This document shows, piece after piece, positions 14,070 through 22,757 of a stretch of DNA of 33,340 bases. The stretch's first letter is position 1, and the number at the start of each line of letters is the position of its first letter. The position numbers and the translations under genes are program-made. The stretch spans positions 1 to 33,340 of the forward strand of contig JBCDGZ010000091.1 in the NCBI GenBank assembly GCA_038750655.1, read 5' to 3'. Source of the stretch: JBCDGZ01 sp038750655. Its GTDB lineage: Bacteria; Bacteroidota; Bacteroidia; Chitinophagales; Saprospiraceae. The notes below the pieces were generated by a model that searched no databases, was not told where the DNA came from, and saw only the letters and a program-made list of their open reading frames with translations.

Positions 14070-16469
14070 ATGAAAGTTCGTTTTTTACAAACCTTTTTCA
14101 CTTTCGCCCTAATCTTAGCAGTGAGCATGGCTTATGCTCAACCCGCGAATGATGACTGTGGCGGCGCTATTGCTGTTGAACTGGGAGCTGACGAAGCTTC
14201 TTGTGTTAAGGTTGATGGAAACACCACAGGTGGTACAGGTTCCCTTAACCCTCTCTCTGTTTGCTCCAACTCTTGGTTTGGAGATGATGTTTGGTTTACT
14301 CTAGAAGCTCCTGCTACTTTCGAGCAGGAAATTATTACTGTTAAAACTGAATTCGGTGGTCAGGGTGGAGATGTCCTTGCTGTTGGTATGGCTATCTATC
14401 CTTCTTGTAACCCTGACGAGCGTCCAATTGCTTGTTTCTCTTCTAATGATCCAGAGCAAAATGAGCTGTTGGTCTACACCCGTAATATGACTCCTGGTGC
14501 AACGCACTATATCCGTGTATGGTCTGGTGGTTCTCCAACTGACGATTCCGGTTCTTTTAGAATTTGTGCTTACTACGAGCAAGGACAGATTGACAATATC
14601 TTCTGGGAAGAGACGTTCGATGGTGGTCTGGGCGAATGGACAAGCGTTAGCCTGAATGGTACGCCGGATACTGCTGCTTGGGTACACACTATTGATCCTT
14701 CTCGTGGTGCCTTCGGTAACTACACCATTACTTCTCCTACTTCAAGAAATGGAGCAGCACTTTACGATGCGGATTGGTTTGTTAGCGGTGGTGATGACAC
14801 GGCTCCAATTGCTGGTCCTCCATACCCAAACTGGGAAGCTGAGTTGATCTCTCCAATTATCGATTGTACAGACTCTCCACCATTATCTCTGAAATTCTGG
14901 CAGACTTACCGGGCCCTTAACGGCCAGACGTTCTTCCAGTGGAGTATCGACGGTGGTATGACCTGGTCAGACCGTATCGAGATCAATGCAGATGTAGAAG
15001 CTAATGACCAAACGCCTGTACCAAGTATCAGACGCTACTTCTTGCCTGATTTGCAGGATCAGGATAGTGTACGGATCAAGTTTGTCTTCGATGCTGACTT
15101 CTACGCATGGTTCGTTGATGATGTACGTCTGATTGAAACAGAGCGTAATAATCTGCGCGTACAGAACAACTGGTATGCGATTCCACCAAACGTACAGACT
15201 CCTGCTCGTATGGTGGAGCCATTCCGTTTCATGGCCGATATTTACAATGCCGGTTCTGCTACTCAAACAGGTGTTAACCTGAATGTAACCATCACAGAAG
15301 CTTCTGGTACAGTAGCACCATTCTCTACTGACCTGGCCTATGGTGCCATTACTGCGGATTCATTAGCAGAAAATCAGCTCTTTGAACTTACTTACACGCC
15401 ACAACAAGACTTGATTACAGATTATACAGTAACTTATACTTTGTCTTCTGATTCTACTGATTTTGATCCTGTTGACAACTCTATTTCTTATACTTTCTCT
15501 GCTACTAATGATGTGTTCGCTAAGGAAACGGGTGCTACTCGTAACCTGCGTCCTGCTGACGGTCTGTGGGCGGACAATGCACCACACTCTTGGTCAATTG
15601 GTAACTACTACTATGTGCCTACAGCTACGGCCTCTAACGGTGAGCCCATCGTAGCCCGTAATGCTATTTTTGGTATTACCAATCCACAAGATCACGGTGG
15701 TAAGGACCTTATCATTTGGTTGTACAAGTGGACGGATGTAAATGGTGATGAAATTGCTCAGAGAGGTGTTGCTGACGGCGAGTTAGAAACTATTGGTTTC
15801 AACACTTACACCATCACAGGTAGTGAAGCAGCTCCATTCTTGCTGAATATCCCACTGCTTGACTTCAATGATCCAGATCCAGAGCCAGGTCCTGCTCCAC
15901 TTGAAGGCGGTAACGCTTATCTCTTGGTTATGCAGTACACGACTCCTGACGATGATGACAACCTTTTGGTTGAAGCTAGTGAGGCGCACAACTACAGTGC
16001 TACTGTTTTCGCTTCTCAGCAAACAGATACAGGTTCAGGTTTGATGGCAGATCCTCGTTACAGCCACGTTCTCGGAATTGGTAGCGAAGAATACTACCGC
16101 TTGGTTCCTAGTGCTGATATCGCTGAAACTAACTTCGGTCACGACATCGTTCCTCAGGCTCACCTGATCATCAGCCCAGGTAGCGAGCCTGTAAATACTA
16201 CGGAGTTGTCTCCAGAAAATATAACCAATATCTTCCCTGTACCTTCAAACAATGTATTGAATGTAGACATCGAATTGGTTAATCCTTCTGATAAGTTATC
16301 ACTCAAAGTATTTGATATGAGTGGTAGAATAGTAGACTACAGAGAGATGAGCAATGTTCAACAAGACAGAGTCATCTTCGATGTAAACAACTACGGCGTA
16401 GGTACTTACCTCCTACAGATCATTACTGACGAAGGTGCTAGAACACGTAAGTTCATCGTACAGCGCTAA
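14070..16469 (+). CDS. T9SS-exported surface protein, paralogue B, probably highly expressed
   Basis: 799 residues with signal peptide (1-23, ending AYAQ), NDDCGGA start, SWFGDDVWF, GMAIYPSC, IRVWSGG, FRICAYY, a jelly-roll-like region (FWEETFDGGLGEW, LISPIIDC, FYAWFVDDVRLI), RPADGLW, WLYKWTDVNGDE, and a T9SS sorting domain from FPVPSNNVLNVDIEL to KFIVQR. All these blocks occur in the same order in the protein at 9122-11506, so the two are full-length paralogues. Unlike that gene, this one uses GCT, GGT, CGT, TCT and AAC heavily and is AT-richer than everything around it, the pattern of an abundant protein. It has its own promoter and is closed by a strong hairpin terminator. No enzyme motif is visible. 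It could be a major surface or matrix protein, which is inference. Confidence 0.85.
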   Translation: MKVRFLQTFFTFALILAVSMAYAQPANDDCGGAIAVELGADEASCVKVDGNTTGGTGSLNPLSVCSNSWFGDDVWFTLEAPATFEQEIITVKTEFGGQGGDVLAVGMAIYPSCNPDERPIACFSSNDPEQNELLVYTRNMTPGATHYIRVWSGGSPTDDSGSFRICAYYEQGQIDNIFWEETFDGGLGEWTSVSLNGTPDTAAWVHTIDPSRGAFGNYTITSPTSRNGAALYDADWFVSGGDDTAPIAGPPYPNWEAELISPIIDCTDSPPLSLKFWQTYRALNGQTFFQWSIDGGMTWSDRIEINADVEANDQTPVPSIRRYFLPDLQDQDSVRIKFVFDADFYAWFVDDVRLIETERNNLRVQNNWYAIPPNVQTPARMVEPFRFMADIYNAGSATQTGVNLNVTITEASGTVAPFSTDLAYGAITADSLAENQLFELTYTPQQDLITDYTVTYTLSSDSTDFDPVDNSISYTFSATNDVFAKETGATRNLRPADGLWADNAPHSWSIGNYYYVPTATASNGEPIVARNAIFGITNPQDHGGKDLIIWLYKWTDVNGDEIAQRGVADGELETIGFNTYTITGSEAAPFLLNIPLLDFNDPDPEPGPAPLEGGNAYLLVMQYTTPDDDDNLLVEASEAHNYSATVFASQQTDTGSGLMADPRYSHVLGIGSEEYYRLVPSADIAETNFGHDIVPQAHLIISPGSEPVNTTELSPENITNIFPVPSNNVLNVDIELVNPSDKLSLKVFDMSGRIVDYREMSNVQQDRVIFDVNNYGVGTYLLQIITDEGARTRKFIVQR

Positions 16470-16494
16470 GCCGTACGCTAAACAGCACTTATAG

Positions 16495-16531
16495 AAATGG
16501 GCTTGATTCCTTTCGGAATCAAGCCCATTTT
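16495..16531. terminator. Strong bidirectional intrinsic terminator
   Basis: A perfect 16-pair stem (AATGGGCTTGATTCC core, TTTC loop, complementary arm) spans 16495-16530 and continues into TTTTC on the plus strand; the minus strand side continues into ATTTCTATAA. It lies between the convergent ends of the T9SS gene (16469) and valS (16565) and should stop transcription from both sides. Confidence 0.9.
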
Positions 16532-16564
16532 CATTGCATTGTGGGTTGGTAAAAGAGACCGCGA

Positions 16565-19291
16565 TCAGTTCAGCTTTGCCAGGCTTTCCTCCAAGGTTTT
16601 AATTTTGGAGAGGCCATCCGCCATCTTCTTCCGCTCGCGCTCTACGACCGCCGCCGGAGCGTTGTTGACAAAGCGCTCGTTGCCCAGTTTTTTTCCAACA
16701 GATGCTACAAAGCCCTTGGCATATTCCAGCTCTTTGGTGATGCGCTCGCGCTCGGCCGCCACATCGATGGTCTTATTGAGGACCAGGAAGAACTCTTCGG
16801 TGCCCGCCAGGAAAGAAGTGCTGTTGGCAATCTCCTCTTCGGTAGTAAATTCCAACTTTTCGAGGAAGGCCATCTTAATGATCATTTCCTGGAGGCCAGA
16901 TTGCGCCATCAGGGCCTGCGCCTTCTCACTATCCTTGAGGTAGAGCGGCAGTGGCTCCCGGGCTTTGATGCCATTCTTATTGCGGTTGTCCCGGACACGG
17001 GCGACGACCTCTTTGGCCATTTCGACCTTGGTAATCAAGTCTTTATCAAAGGCAGCAGCCTCCGGATATTGGCTAACAATGCAGTCCTCCCCTTCTTGGC
17101 GCTCCTTCAGCAGGTGCCAGATTTCTTCGGTCACAAAAGGCATAAACGGATGCAGGAGGGTCATCAGCTTTTCGAAGTGGGCAATGGCCTGATCCAGAGT
17201 GGCCTGGTCGATCGGTTCGCCGTAGGGCGGTTTGATCATTTCGAGGTACCAGGAGCAGAAGTCTCCCCAGATAAAATTGTACAGCGACATCAGGGCTTCG
17301 GAGAGCCGGTATTCAGCGAAACTGCGCTCCAAGTCGTGCAGGGTCTGGTTGAGCTTGTTATTGAGCCAGGCATTAGCCAGGTCGTTGATGGCTTGGGTCT
17401 GCGCGTCGGCAGGTTGATCGCTGATGGTTAGACCGCGCAGCATCCGCAGCGCATTCCACATTTTGTTGCAGAACTTCAAGCCTTGATTGCACTTCTCACT
17501 CTGATTAAGCACGCGGACCTTACCATCGATGCGTTCGAAAGGTGCATCAAAAACGATGTCGTTGCCCGCCGAAGCACTGGACAGCATCCCGAAGCGGACA
17601 CCATCGCCGCCATAGGCCCTAATCAGCTCCAAAGCCTCCGGAGAATTACCCAGCGATTTACTCATCTTACGGCGCTGATTGTCTCTCACCATCCCCGTAA
17701 AGTAAACCGCATGAAAGGGCTGAACCCCCTTGGTTTGAGCAGCTTCCCCCAGGAGGTCTCCCGCCCATTCATAGCCCGCCATCACCATCCGTGCTACCCA
17801 GAAAAACATAATATCCCAACCCGTAACCAAGACATTGGTAGGATAGTAATATTTCAATTCCGCTGGATTCTCAAAGCCGTCGAAAACCGTGATGGGCCAA
17901 AGCCAGGAGGAGAACCAAGTATCTAATACATCTTCGTCCTGCTGCAAATCGCTGAGCTGCAAGGCAGCATTGCCAGTTTTCGCGCGCGCCTGGGCCAGGG
18001 CCTCCTCGGCCGTCTTGGCTACAAAAACATCATCGCCCAAATAGAAGGCCGGAATACGCTGCCCCCACCAGAGTTGGCGAGAGATACACCAGTCCCGAAT
18101 ATTGTCCTCATTCAACCAGTTGTGGTACATATTCCAGAAATGCTCTGGATAGAAGGTCACCTCATCACTCTTCACCGCCTTGAGGGCCGTTTTAGCAAAG
18201 TCCTTCATATCGAGGAACCACTGTAAGGTCAAGCGGGGCTCAATAACGGCATCGGTACGCTCAGAATGCCCAACCGTATTGACATAATCCTCAATCTTAT
18301 CGACATGGCCTGCGGCCTCCAAATCCTTGGCAATCTGCTTGCGAACCGCGAAGCGATCCTGTCCAATGTAAAGCTGCGCCGCCTCACTCAGCGTCCCATC
18401 ATCATTGAAAATATCGATGGTCTCCAAATCGTGGCGTTGACCAATGTCATAGTCATTCATATCGTGGGCCGGCGTCACCTTTAGTGCCCCCGTTCCAAAT
18501 TCCATCTCAACATAAGGATCAAAGATGATTGGGATAGAACGACCGATCAGAGGAACCAGCACCCGCTTGCCCTTGAGGTGCGCGTAACGCTCATCCTTGG
18601 GGTTGACGGCAACGGCCGTATCTCCGAGAATGGTCTCAGGACGCGTCGTAGCGATGGTCACCCATTCGTCCTCCGTCCCCTCAATCTGATAGCGGAGGAA
18701 GTAGAGCTTGGATTGCTCCTCTTTGTAGATCACTTCCTCATTAGAGAGTACCGTCTTGGCCGAAGGGTCCCAGTTGGTCATCCGCAGGCCGCGGTAGACC
18801 TTTCCTTTCTTGTACAAATCAACAAAAACGTGGAGTACAGCCTTGGAGAGTTTATCCTCCATAGTGAAGCGGGTACGGTCCCAGTCGCAGGAAGCCCCCA
18901 ACTTTTGCAGCTGTGTGAGGATAATACCGCCGTATTTTTCTTTCCACTCCCAGGCATACTTCAAAAAATCCTCCCGACTCAGGTCCGACTTTTTAATGCC
19001 TTTTTTTCTCAACATCTTCACCACCTTCGCCTCCGTAGCAATAGAGGCGTGATCAGTCCCTGGTACCCAGCAAGCATTTTTGCCTTGCAGGCGCGCCTGA
19101 CGGATCAGAATATCCTGGATGGTGTTGTTGAGCATATGTCCCATGTGCAGGACGCCGGTGACATTAGGGGGAGGAATAACAATGGAAAAGGGCTCCCGAT
19201 CGTCGGGAGTCGAATGAAAGTAATTCTTGTCCAGCCAATGCTGGTACCATTTGTCCTCGGTATCACCGGGTTGGTAATGTGTGGAAAGCAT
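16565..19291 (-). CDS. valS: Valyl-tRNA synthetase
   Basis: 908 residues, a normal length for bacterial ValRS. It charges tRNA-Val in the cytosol. Class I signatures: PPPNVTGVLHMGH with the HIGH-type HMGH at 49-52, and KMSKS at 542-546. The editing (CP1) domain follows the N-terminal fold, with TTRPET at 215-220 and the GTGALKVTPAHD block at about 266-277. The anticodon-binding domain includes NKLNQ and WGDFCSWYLE, and the C-terminal about 65 residues form the tRNA-binding coiled coil rich in Lys/Glu (ELEYAKGFVASVGKKL). It follows lysA by 57 bases on the same strand and may be cotranscribed with it. Confidence 0.98.
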   Translation of the reverse strand: MLSTHYQPGDTEDKWYQHWLDKNYFHSTPDDREPFSIVIPPPNVTGVLHMGHMLNNTIQDILIRQARLQGKNACWVPGTDHASIATEAKVVKMLRKKGIKKSDLSREDFLKYAWEWKEKYGGIILTQLQKLGASCDWDRTRFTMEDKLSKAVLHVFVDLYKKGKVYRGLRMTNWDPSAKTVLSNEEVIYKEEQSKLYFLRYQIEGTEDEWVTIATTRPETILGDTAVAVNPKDERYAHLKGKRVLVPLIGRSIPIIFDPYVEMEFGTGALKVTPAHDMNDYDIGQRHDLETIDIFNDDGTLSEAAQLYIGQDRFAVRKQIAKDLEAAGHVDKIEDYVNTVGHSERTDAVIEPRLTLQWFLDMKDFAKTALKAVKSDEVTFYPEHFWNMYHNWLNEDNIRDWCISRQLWWGQRIPAFYLGDDVFVAKTAEEALAQARAKTGNAALQLSDLQQDEDVLDTWFSSWLWPITVFDGFENPAELKYYYPTNVLVTGWDIMFFWVARMVMAGYEWAGDLLGEAAQTKGVQPFHAVYFTGMVRDNQRRKMSKSLGNSPEALELIRAYGGDGVRFGMLSSASAGNDIVFDAPFERIDGKVRVLNQSEKCNQGLKFCNKMWNALRMLRGLTISDQPADAQTQAINDLANAWLNNKLNQTLHDLERSFAEYRLSEALMSLYNFIWGDFCSWYLEMIKPPYGEPIDQATLDQAIAHFEKLMTLLHPFMPFVTEEIWHLLKERQEGEDCIVSQYPEAAAFDKDLITKVEMAKEVVARVRDNRNKNGIKAREPLPLYLKDSEKAQALMAQSGLQEMIIKMAFLEKLEFTTEEEIANSTSFLAGTEEFFLVLNKTIDVAAERERITKELEYAKGFVASVGKKLGNERFVNNAPAAVVERERKKMADGLSKIKTLEESLAKLN

Positions 19292-19348
19292 AATCAGTCT
19301 TTTATATTAAAAACTTATACTCTAATTGATGTAAAATGGTTCCGGGAA

Positions 19349-20605
19349 TCACTTGATGATTTCGGATTCTTTAAAGAGTGGAACTTCCACCTGATTTCTC
19401 AAGATGTCTTCCATCGTTTCCCGCTCCCGAATGAGGTAATGTTTCCCTTCGTGTACCAGCACCTCAGCGGGCCGATACCGGGAGTTGTAGTTGGAAGCCA
19501 TCGAGAAACAATAGGCACCAGCATTGAAAAAGCACAAGACATCGCCTTCGTGGATTTCTGCGATTTTCCGATTGATACCAAAAGTATCCGTCTCACAGAT
19601 GTAACCGACGATGGTGTAAATCCGCCGACGGCCCTCCGGCTTCGAGAGGTTTTCAATGCGATGATAAGCATCGTAGAACATGGGGCGGATGAGGTGATTC
19701 AGCCCAGAGTCAATCCCCGCAAAAACAGTAGAAGTGGTTTGTTTGACTACATTGACATTGACCATAAAGTACCCTGCTTGGCTGACCAGAAACTTCCCGG
19801 GCTCGAACATGAGGGTCAAATCACGGCCATATTCCACACAAAATTCGTTGAAGCGGGCCGAGAGCTTTTCACCCAAGATCTCCACGTCAGTAGCAATATC
19901 ATTGGGTTTATAAGGTACTTTGAAGCCACTACCGAAGTCAATATAACGCAAGGAAGGAAAGCTGCGCGCAACTTTCAACAGAATTTCGGCCCCAATCAAA
20001 AAGACATCGGCATCCAGAATGTCTGAGCCGGTGTGCATATGCAGGCCTTCCACCTCGATGCCCGTCGCTTCAATCACTCGCTCCACCAGCGGAACCTGGT
20101 GAATAGAGATGCCAAATTTGGAGTCAATATGGCCCGTCGAAATCTTGGAACTGCCACCCGCCATGATGTGCGGATTGATCCGTACACAGACTGGAACATT
20201 GGGAAAACGCTGTCCAAATTGCTCTAGAATAGAGATGTTGTCAATATTAATTTTTACCCCTAATCTAACCGCCAGGGCAATCTCCTCGATAGAGACACAG
20301 TTGGGGGTATAGATAATATCCTGCGGGTCAAAGCCTGCCCGAATAGCCAGCCGTACCTCCTGGATAGAGACGGCATCGATTCCCGTCCCCATCTCTCGAA
20401 ATAGGCGCAGCACATTGATGTTCGACAGCGCCTTGCAGGCATAGTTGATTTTGAGATCATGAACATCAAAGGCATCCACCATCTGTTTATACTGGCGTTT
20501 CATGATTGCACTGTCGTAGACATAAATTGGACAATCGTACTGCGCACATAATTGTAGTGGATCAATGCCATGACTCAAGACATAGCGGTTGTTTTCGATC
20601 TTCAT
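19349..20605 (-). CDS. lysA: Diaminopimelate decarboxylase
   Basis: 418 residues from ATG 20605; the 28 upstream codons are rejected because they overlap the predicted promoter and contain many Cys and aromatic residues unlike the family. LysA removes CO2 from meso-diaminopimelate to give L-lysine, with PLP. Motifs: YACKALSN with PLP-lysine K58, HMHTGSD at 189-195, GSGFKVPY at 225-232, EPGKFLV at 268-274, CETD at 337-340 with the active-site Cys, and GAYCFSMASNYN at 363-374. EPGK in place of the more usual EPGR is seen in Bacteroidota forms. A carboxynorspermidine decarboxylase is possible but less likely given the HMHTGS and CETD motifs. Confidence 0.92.
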   Translation of the reverse strand: MKIENNRYVLSHGIDPLQLCAQYDCPIYVYDSAIMKRQYKQMVDAFDVHDLKINYACKALSNINVLRLFREMGTGIDAVSIQEVRLAIRAGFDPQDIIYTPNCVSIEEIALAVRLGVKINIDNISILEQFGQRFPNVPVCVRINPHIMAGGSSKISTGHIDSKFGISIHQVPLVERVIEATGIEVEGLHMHTGSDILDADVFLIGAEILLKVARSFPSLRYIDFGSGFKVPYKPNDIATDVEILGEKLSARFNEFCVEYGRDLTLMFEPGKFLVSQAGYFMVNVNVVKQTTSTVFAGIDSGLNHLIRPMFYDAYHRIENLSKPEGRRRIYTIVGYICETDTFGINRKIAEIHEGDVLCFFNAGAYCFSMASNYNSRYRPAEVLVHEGKHYLIRERETMEDILRNQVEVPLFKESEIIK

Positions 20606-20645
20606 GATAAATTCAACTATATTTTGGTAAATAATAAAATAGGGA

Positions 20646-20672
20646 CAAAGATAGAGAATTTTACAAAAACAA
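20646..20672 (-). promoter_or_regulatory. Predicted promoter of lysA(-valS)
   Basis: On the minus strand TTG (20672-20670) and TATCTTTG (20653-20646) are 16 bases apart and match the TTG/TAnnTTTG pattern, giving a leader of about 35 bases. The spacer is slightly short. Its presence within the 5' extension argues against the longer reading frame. Confidence 0.55.
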
Positions 20673-20795
20673 TCACCCTTGCACGCCAAAAGCCAGGGCA
20701 GTCACATCTATCCCTATACAAGCTAGTCAAATTGGCTTTATTATTGGAAAAATGATATATTACGGCTCCTAAAAGCCTACTCGAAAACTACCTAA

Positions 20796-21341
20796 GTGAC
20801 AGAAAAGGAACTCATAGAAGGCTGTAGAAAACAGAACCGTAAGGCACAGCAAATGCTTTACGATCGTTTCGCGCCCGTGATGTTCGGTGTTTGTAAACGC
20901 TACGTCCGCAACCGCGAAGATGCGGAGGATGTGTTGGTCTCAGGGCTCTACAAGGTGTTCAAAAACATCGGACAGTTCAAAGATCTGGGTAGTTTTGAAG
21001 GCTGGGTTCGAAGAATCATCGTCAACGAAGCGTTGATGTATCTCCGCAAACAGCACAAGCATTTTATAACGGATGAAATTGAACGAGCTAGTAGCAAGGT
21101 CACCCAGGTCAGCGTAGAAGACGAGCTGGCCGCACAGGACATTATTCAACTCCTCAACCAACTGCCTACTGGCTACCGCACCATTTTCAACCTCTACGTT
21201 ATCGAAGGCTATAAGCATCGGGAGATTGCCGAAATGCTCGGCATTAGCATCAACACCTCGAAGTCGCAGTTGATTCTGGCCAAAAAGCGATTGCAGCGAT
21301 TGATCGGGCAGCCGCTGGAAGGCAAGAAGATGGGGCATTAA
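20796..21341 (+). CDS. ECF-type RNA polymerase sigma factor
   Basis: 181 residues with GTG start; an in-frame TAA immediately precedes it (20793-20795), so no upstream start is possible. Sigma region 2 spans about 20-90 (AQQMLYDRFAPVMFGVCKRYVRNREDAEDVL, then FEGWVRRIIVNEALMYLRK), and region 4 about 125-175 (LLNQLPTGYRTIFNLYVIEGYKHREIAEMLGISINTSKSQL). There is no region 3, as in all ECF sigmas. Lys/Arg-rich helices follow. It is the first gene of a three-gene run with gaps of 38 and 31 bases, and the third gene encodes a membrane protein with a cytosolic N-terminus resembling Bacteroidota anti-sigma-like proteins. No consensus TAnnTTTG box precedes it, so it may be transcribed from its own ECF promoter. 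Confidence 0.93.
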   Translation: MTEKELIEGCRKQNRKAQQMLYDRFAPVMFGVCKRYVRNREDAEDVLVSGLYKVFKNIGQFKDLGSFEGWVRRIIVNEALMYLRKQHKHFITDEIERASSKVTQVSVEDELAAQDIIQLLNQLPTGYRTIFNLYVIEGYKHREIAEMLGISINTSKSQLILAKKRLQRLIGQPLEGKKMGH

Positions 21342-21379
21342 ACTAGTAATTGTATCATTTTTTCTAATAAAAACTACCG

Positions 21380-21817
21380 ATGACAATGAAATGCTATTTA
21401 GTCGTACTCTTATGTTGTGTTACACTATTCACAATGAGCTGCACTGGCGACGCTAATTCGACAAACGATGCCGCAGGCGAACAGACGGCGGATAATTCGA
21501 CTGCTGCTGCCGATAAGGAATTTATTAAGGTGGGCAAAATGACGAATAAATACACCAACTTCCCGGCTCACGACTGGGTGGTCGATATGCTTAAGGCCAA
21601 TAATCGCGCCGCGGCCAATCAGTGTAAGCTGGAAGGAAAAATCATCTACTTCGTTACGGAGTGTAAAGATTGCCCGCAGCGAGAGCAACTGGCCGAGGTT
21701 TATATGGGCGATACGCAGGAAAAGCTCTGCGAGATTGGTGGTAAAATGATGGTCAATACCTGTTCGGAGGTACTGCGGTCGACCACAACGGAGTGCAAGC
21801 CTATTTTCCTAGAGTAG
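21380..21817 (+). CDS. Putative lipoprotein in the ECF sigma operon
   Basis: 145 residues. The N-terminus MTMKCYLVVLLCCVTLFTMSC ends in a lipobox-like TMSC (Cys21), followed by a Ser/Thr/Asn/Ala linker (about 22-46), typical of lipoproteins; the -3 position is Thr rather than Leu, so lipid attachment is likely but not certain. ATG 21386 is a possible alternative start. The globular part has HDWVVDMLKANNR, GKIIYFVTECKDC and TCSEVL with five or more Cys residues, resembling the small DUF6970-type domain, a tentative match. It sits between the sigma factor and the membrane protein, so it may be an envelope sensor or a target of the regulon. Confidence 0.65.
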   Translation: MTMKCYLVVLLCCVTLFTMSCTGDANSTNDAAGEQTADNSTAAADKEFIKVGKMTNKYTNFPAHDWVVDMLKANNRAAANQCKLEGKIIYFVTECKDCPQREQLAEVYMGDTQEKLCEIGGKMMVNTCSEVLRSTTTECKPIFLE

Positions 21818-21848
21818 GAGCTGCTCGTATTTTTAATTCAATCAAACT

Positions 21849-22757
21849 ATGAAAAGGCAAAAAGATATTTTCGATCTGTTTCGGGACAATTCCCACAAGC
21901 TGGAGGAAAGACCTTCCAGCCAGGCCTGGAGAAAACTGGAGCAACGCCTGGAAGAACGACATCGCAGGCGTCGCCCCTTCTTCTTCCGCCCTCTGAGCAT
22001 GGCCGCTGCTGTGGCGATGCTGGTCGTGCTGGTGAGCCTGATTAGCCTCTTATCGCCCCAAGAAAGCAATAAGGAGCTGGCGAAGGCCGACCGGATCAAT
22101 CGCTTGCCAGAGGTTATCGAAGATTTGCCGACCTACACCGATGCCATCGATGGGGTGCAGCAGGTGGTGGAATTCCAGCGCAAGCACCGCAGTCGGCTGG
22201 CGAACCCGGTAGCGGAAGGGGACTACAGCAAGCGGCTGGTGGTCCATCGTGACGGCAGCAACCCAGCTTCTCGCCTTGAGGACTTGTCGGAGGCGGAGCA
22301 GCAGTTCAATATCTGGCAGTTTCGCTGGTTGCTGGGACAGTGGGAAGGGCAGGCTGCTGCGGGTCAGCAGATGGAAAGCTGGCAGCAGAAAGATCGGTTT
22401 ACCTTAGAGGGGCAAGCCTATTTACAGCGGGATGGAGAGCAATTTTTGCTGGAAAACATGTACATCAAAAAGATTGGTCCTGACCTTTTCTACCTCCTGG
22501 CCATTGACAGTAGCGGCCGACAGGTTCAGTACAAATTGACGGCGCAGGATACTCAATTGTCTATTTTTGAAAATAATAGTGTTGATTTTCCGCAGCAGGT
22601 GCTGATCAAGCGACGTTCGGCTAATGCCTATTCAACGATCTTACAAAATGCCTCGCCGAGTAAGCTGAGTAAGCCCCAACTGGACTTTTGGTCCAAGCGC
22701 AACGACATCAGGGCGCAGGGCGCAGAGCGAGCACTATCAAGGGTCAACGAGAATTAA
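21849..22757 (+). CDS. Membrane protein, candidate anti-sigma factor with a C-terminal DUF6265-like domain
   Basis: 302 residues. Residues 1-48 are cytosolic and charged: DLFRDNSHKLEERPSSQAWRKLEQRL matches the short N-terminal helix seen in Bacteroidota anti-sigma-like proteins. One membrane segment follows at about 50-69 (SMAAAVAMLVVLVSLISLL). The periplasmic part contains a linker, then WLLGQWEG (about 160-167) and a beta-rich region (MESWQQKDRFTLEGQAYL, NMYIKKIGPDLFYLLAIDSSG), a lipocalin-like fold suggestive of DUF6265. Operon position after an ECF sigma supports an anti-sigma role; the C-terminal domain could sense a ligand. The stop overlaps the convergent acyltransferase gene by 4 bases (22754-22757). 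Confidence 0.65.
   Translation: MKRQKDIFDLFRDNSHKLEERPSSQAWRKLEQRLEERHRRRRPFFFRPLSMAAAVAMLVVLVSLISLLSPQESNKELAKADRINRLPEVIEDLPTYTDAIDGVQQVVEFQRKHRSRLANPVAEGDYSKRLVVHRDGSNPASRLEDLSEAEQQFNIWQFRWLLGQWEGQAAAGQQMESWQQKDRFTLEGQAYLQRDGEQFLLENMYIKKIGPDLFYLLAIDSSGRQVQYKLTAQDTQLSIFENNSVDFPQQVLIKRRSANAYSTILQNASPSKLSKPQLDFWSKRNDIRAQGAERALSRVNEN

Noticed and set aside
18578..20026. A 482-codon open frame on the plus strand
   Set aside because: It is antisense to valS and lysA, which have clear conserved motifs on the other strand; the frame spans both genes and shows no family resemblance.
20606..20689. N-terminal extension of lysA
   Set aside because: It contains the predicted promoter and an unusual Cys/aromatic-rich peptide not seen in the family.
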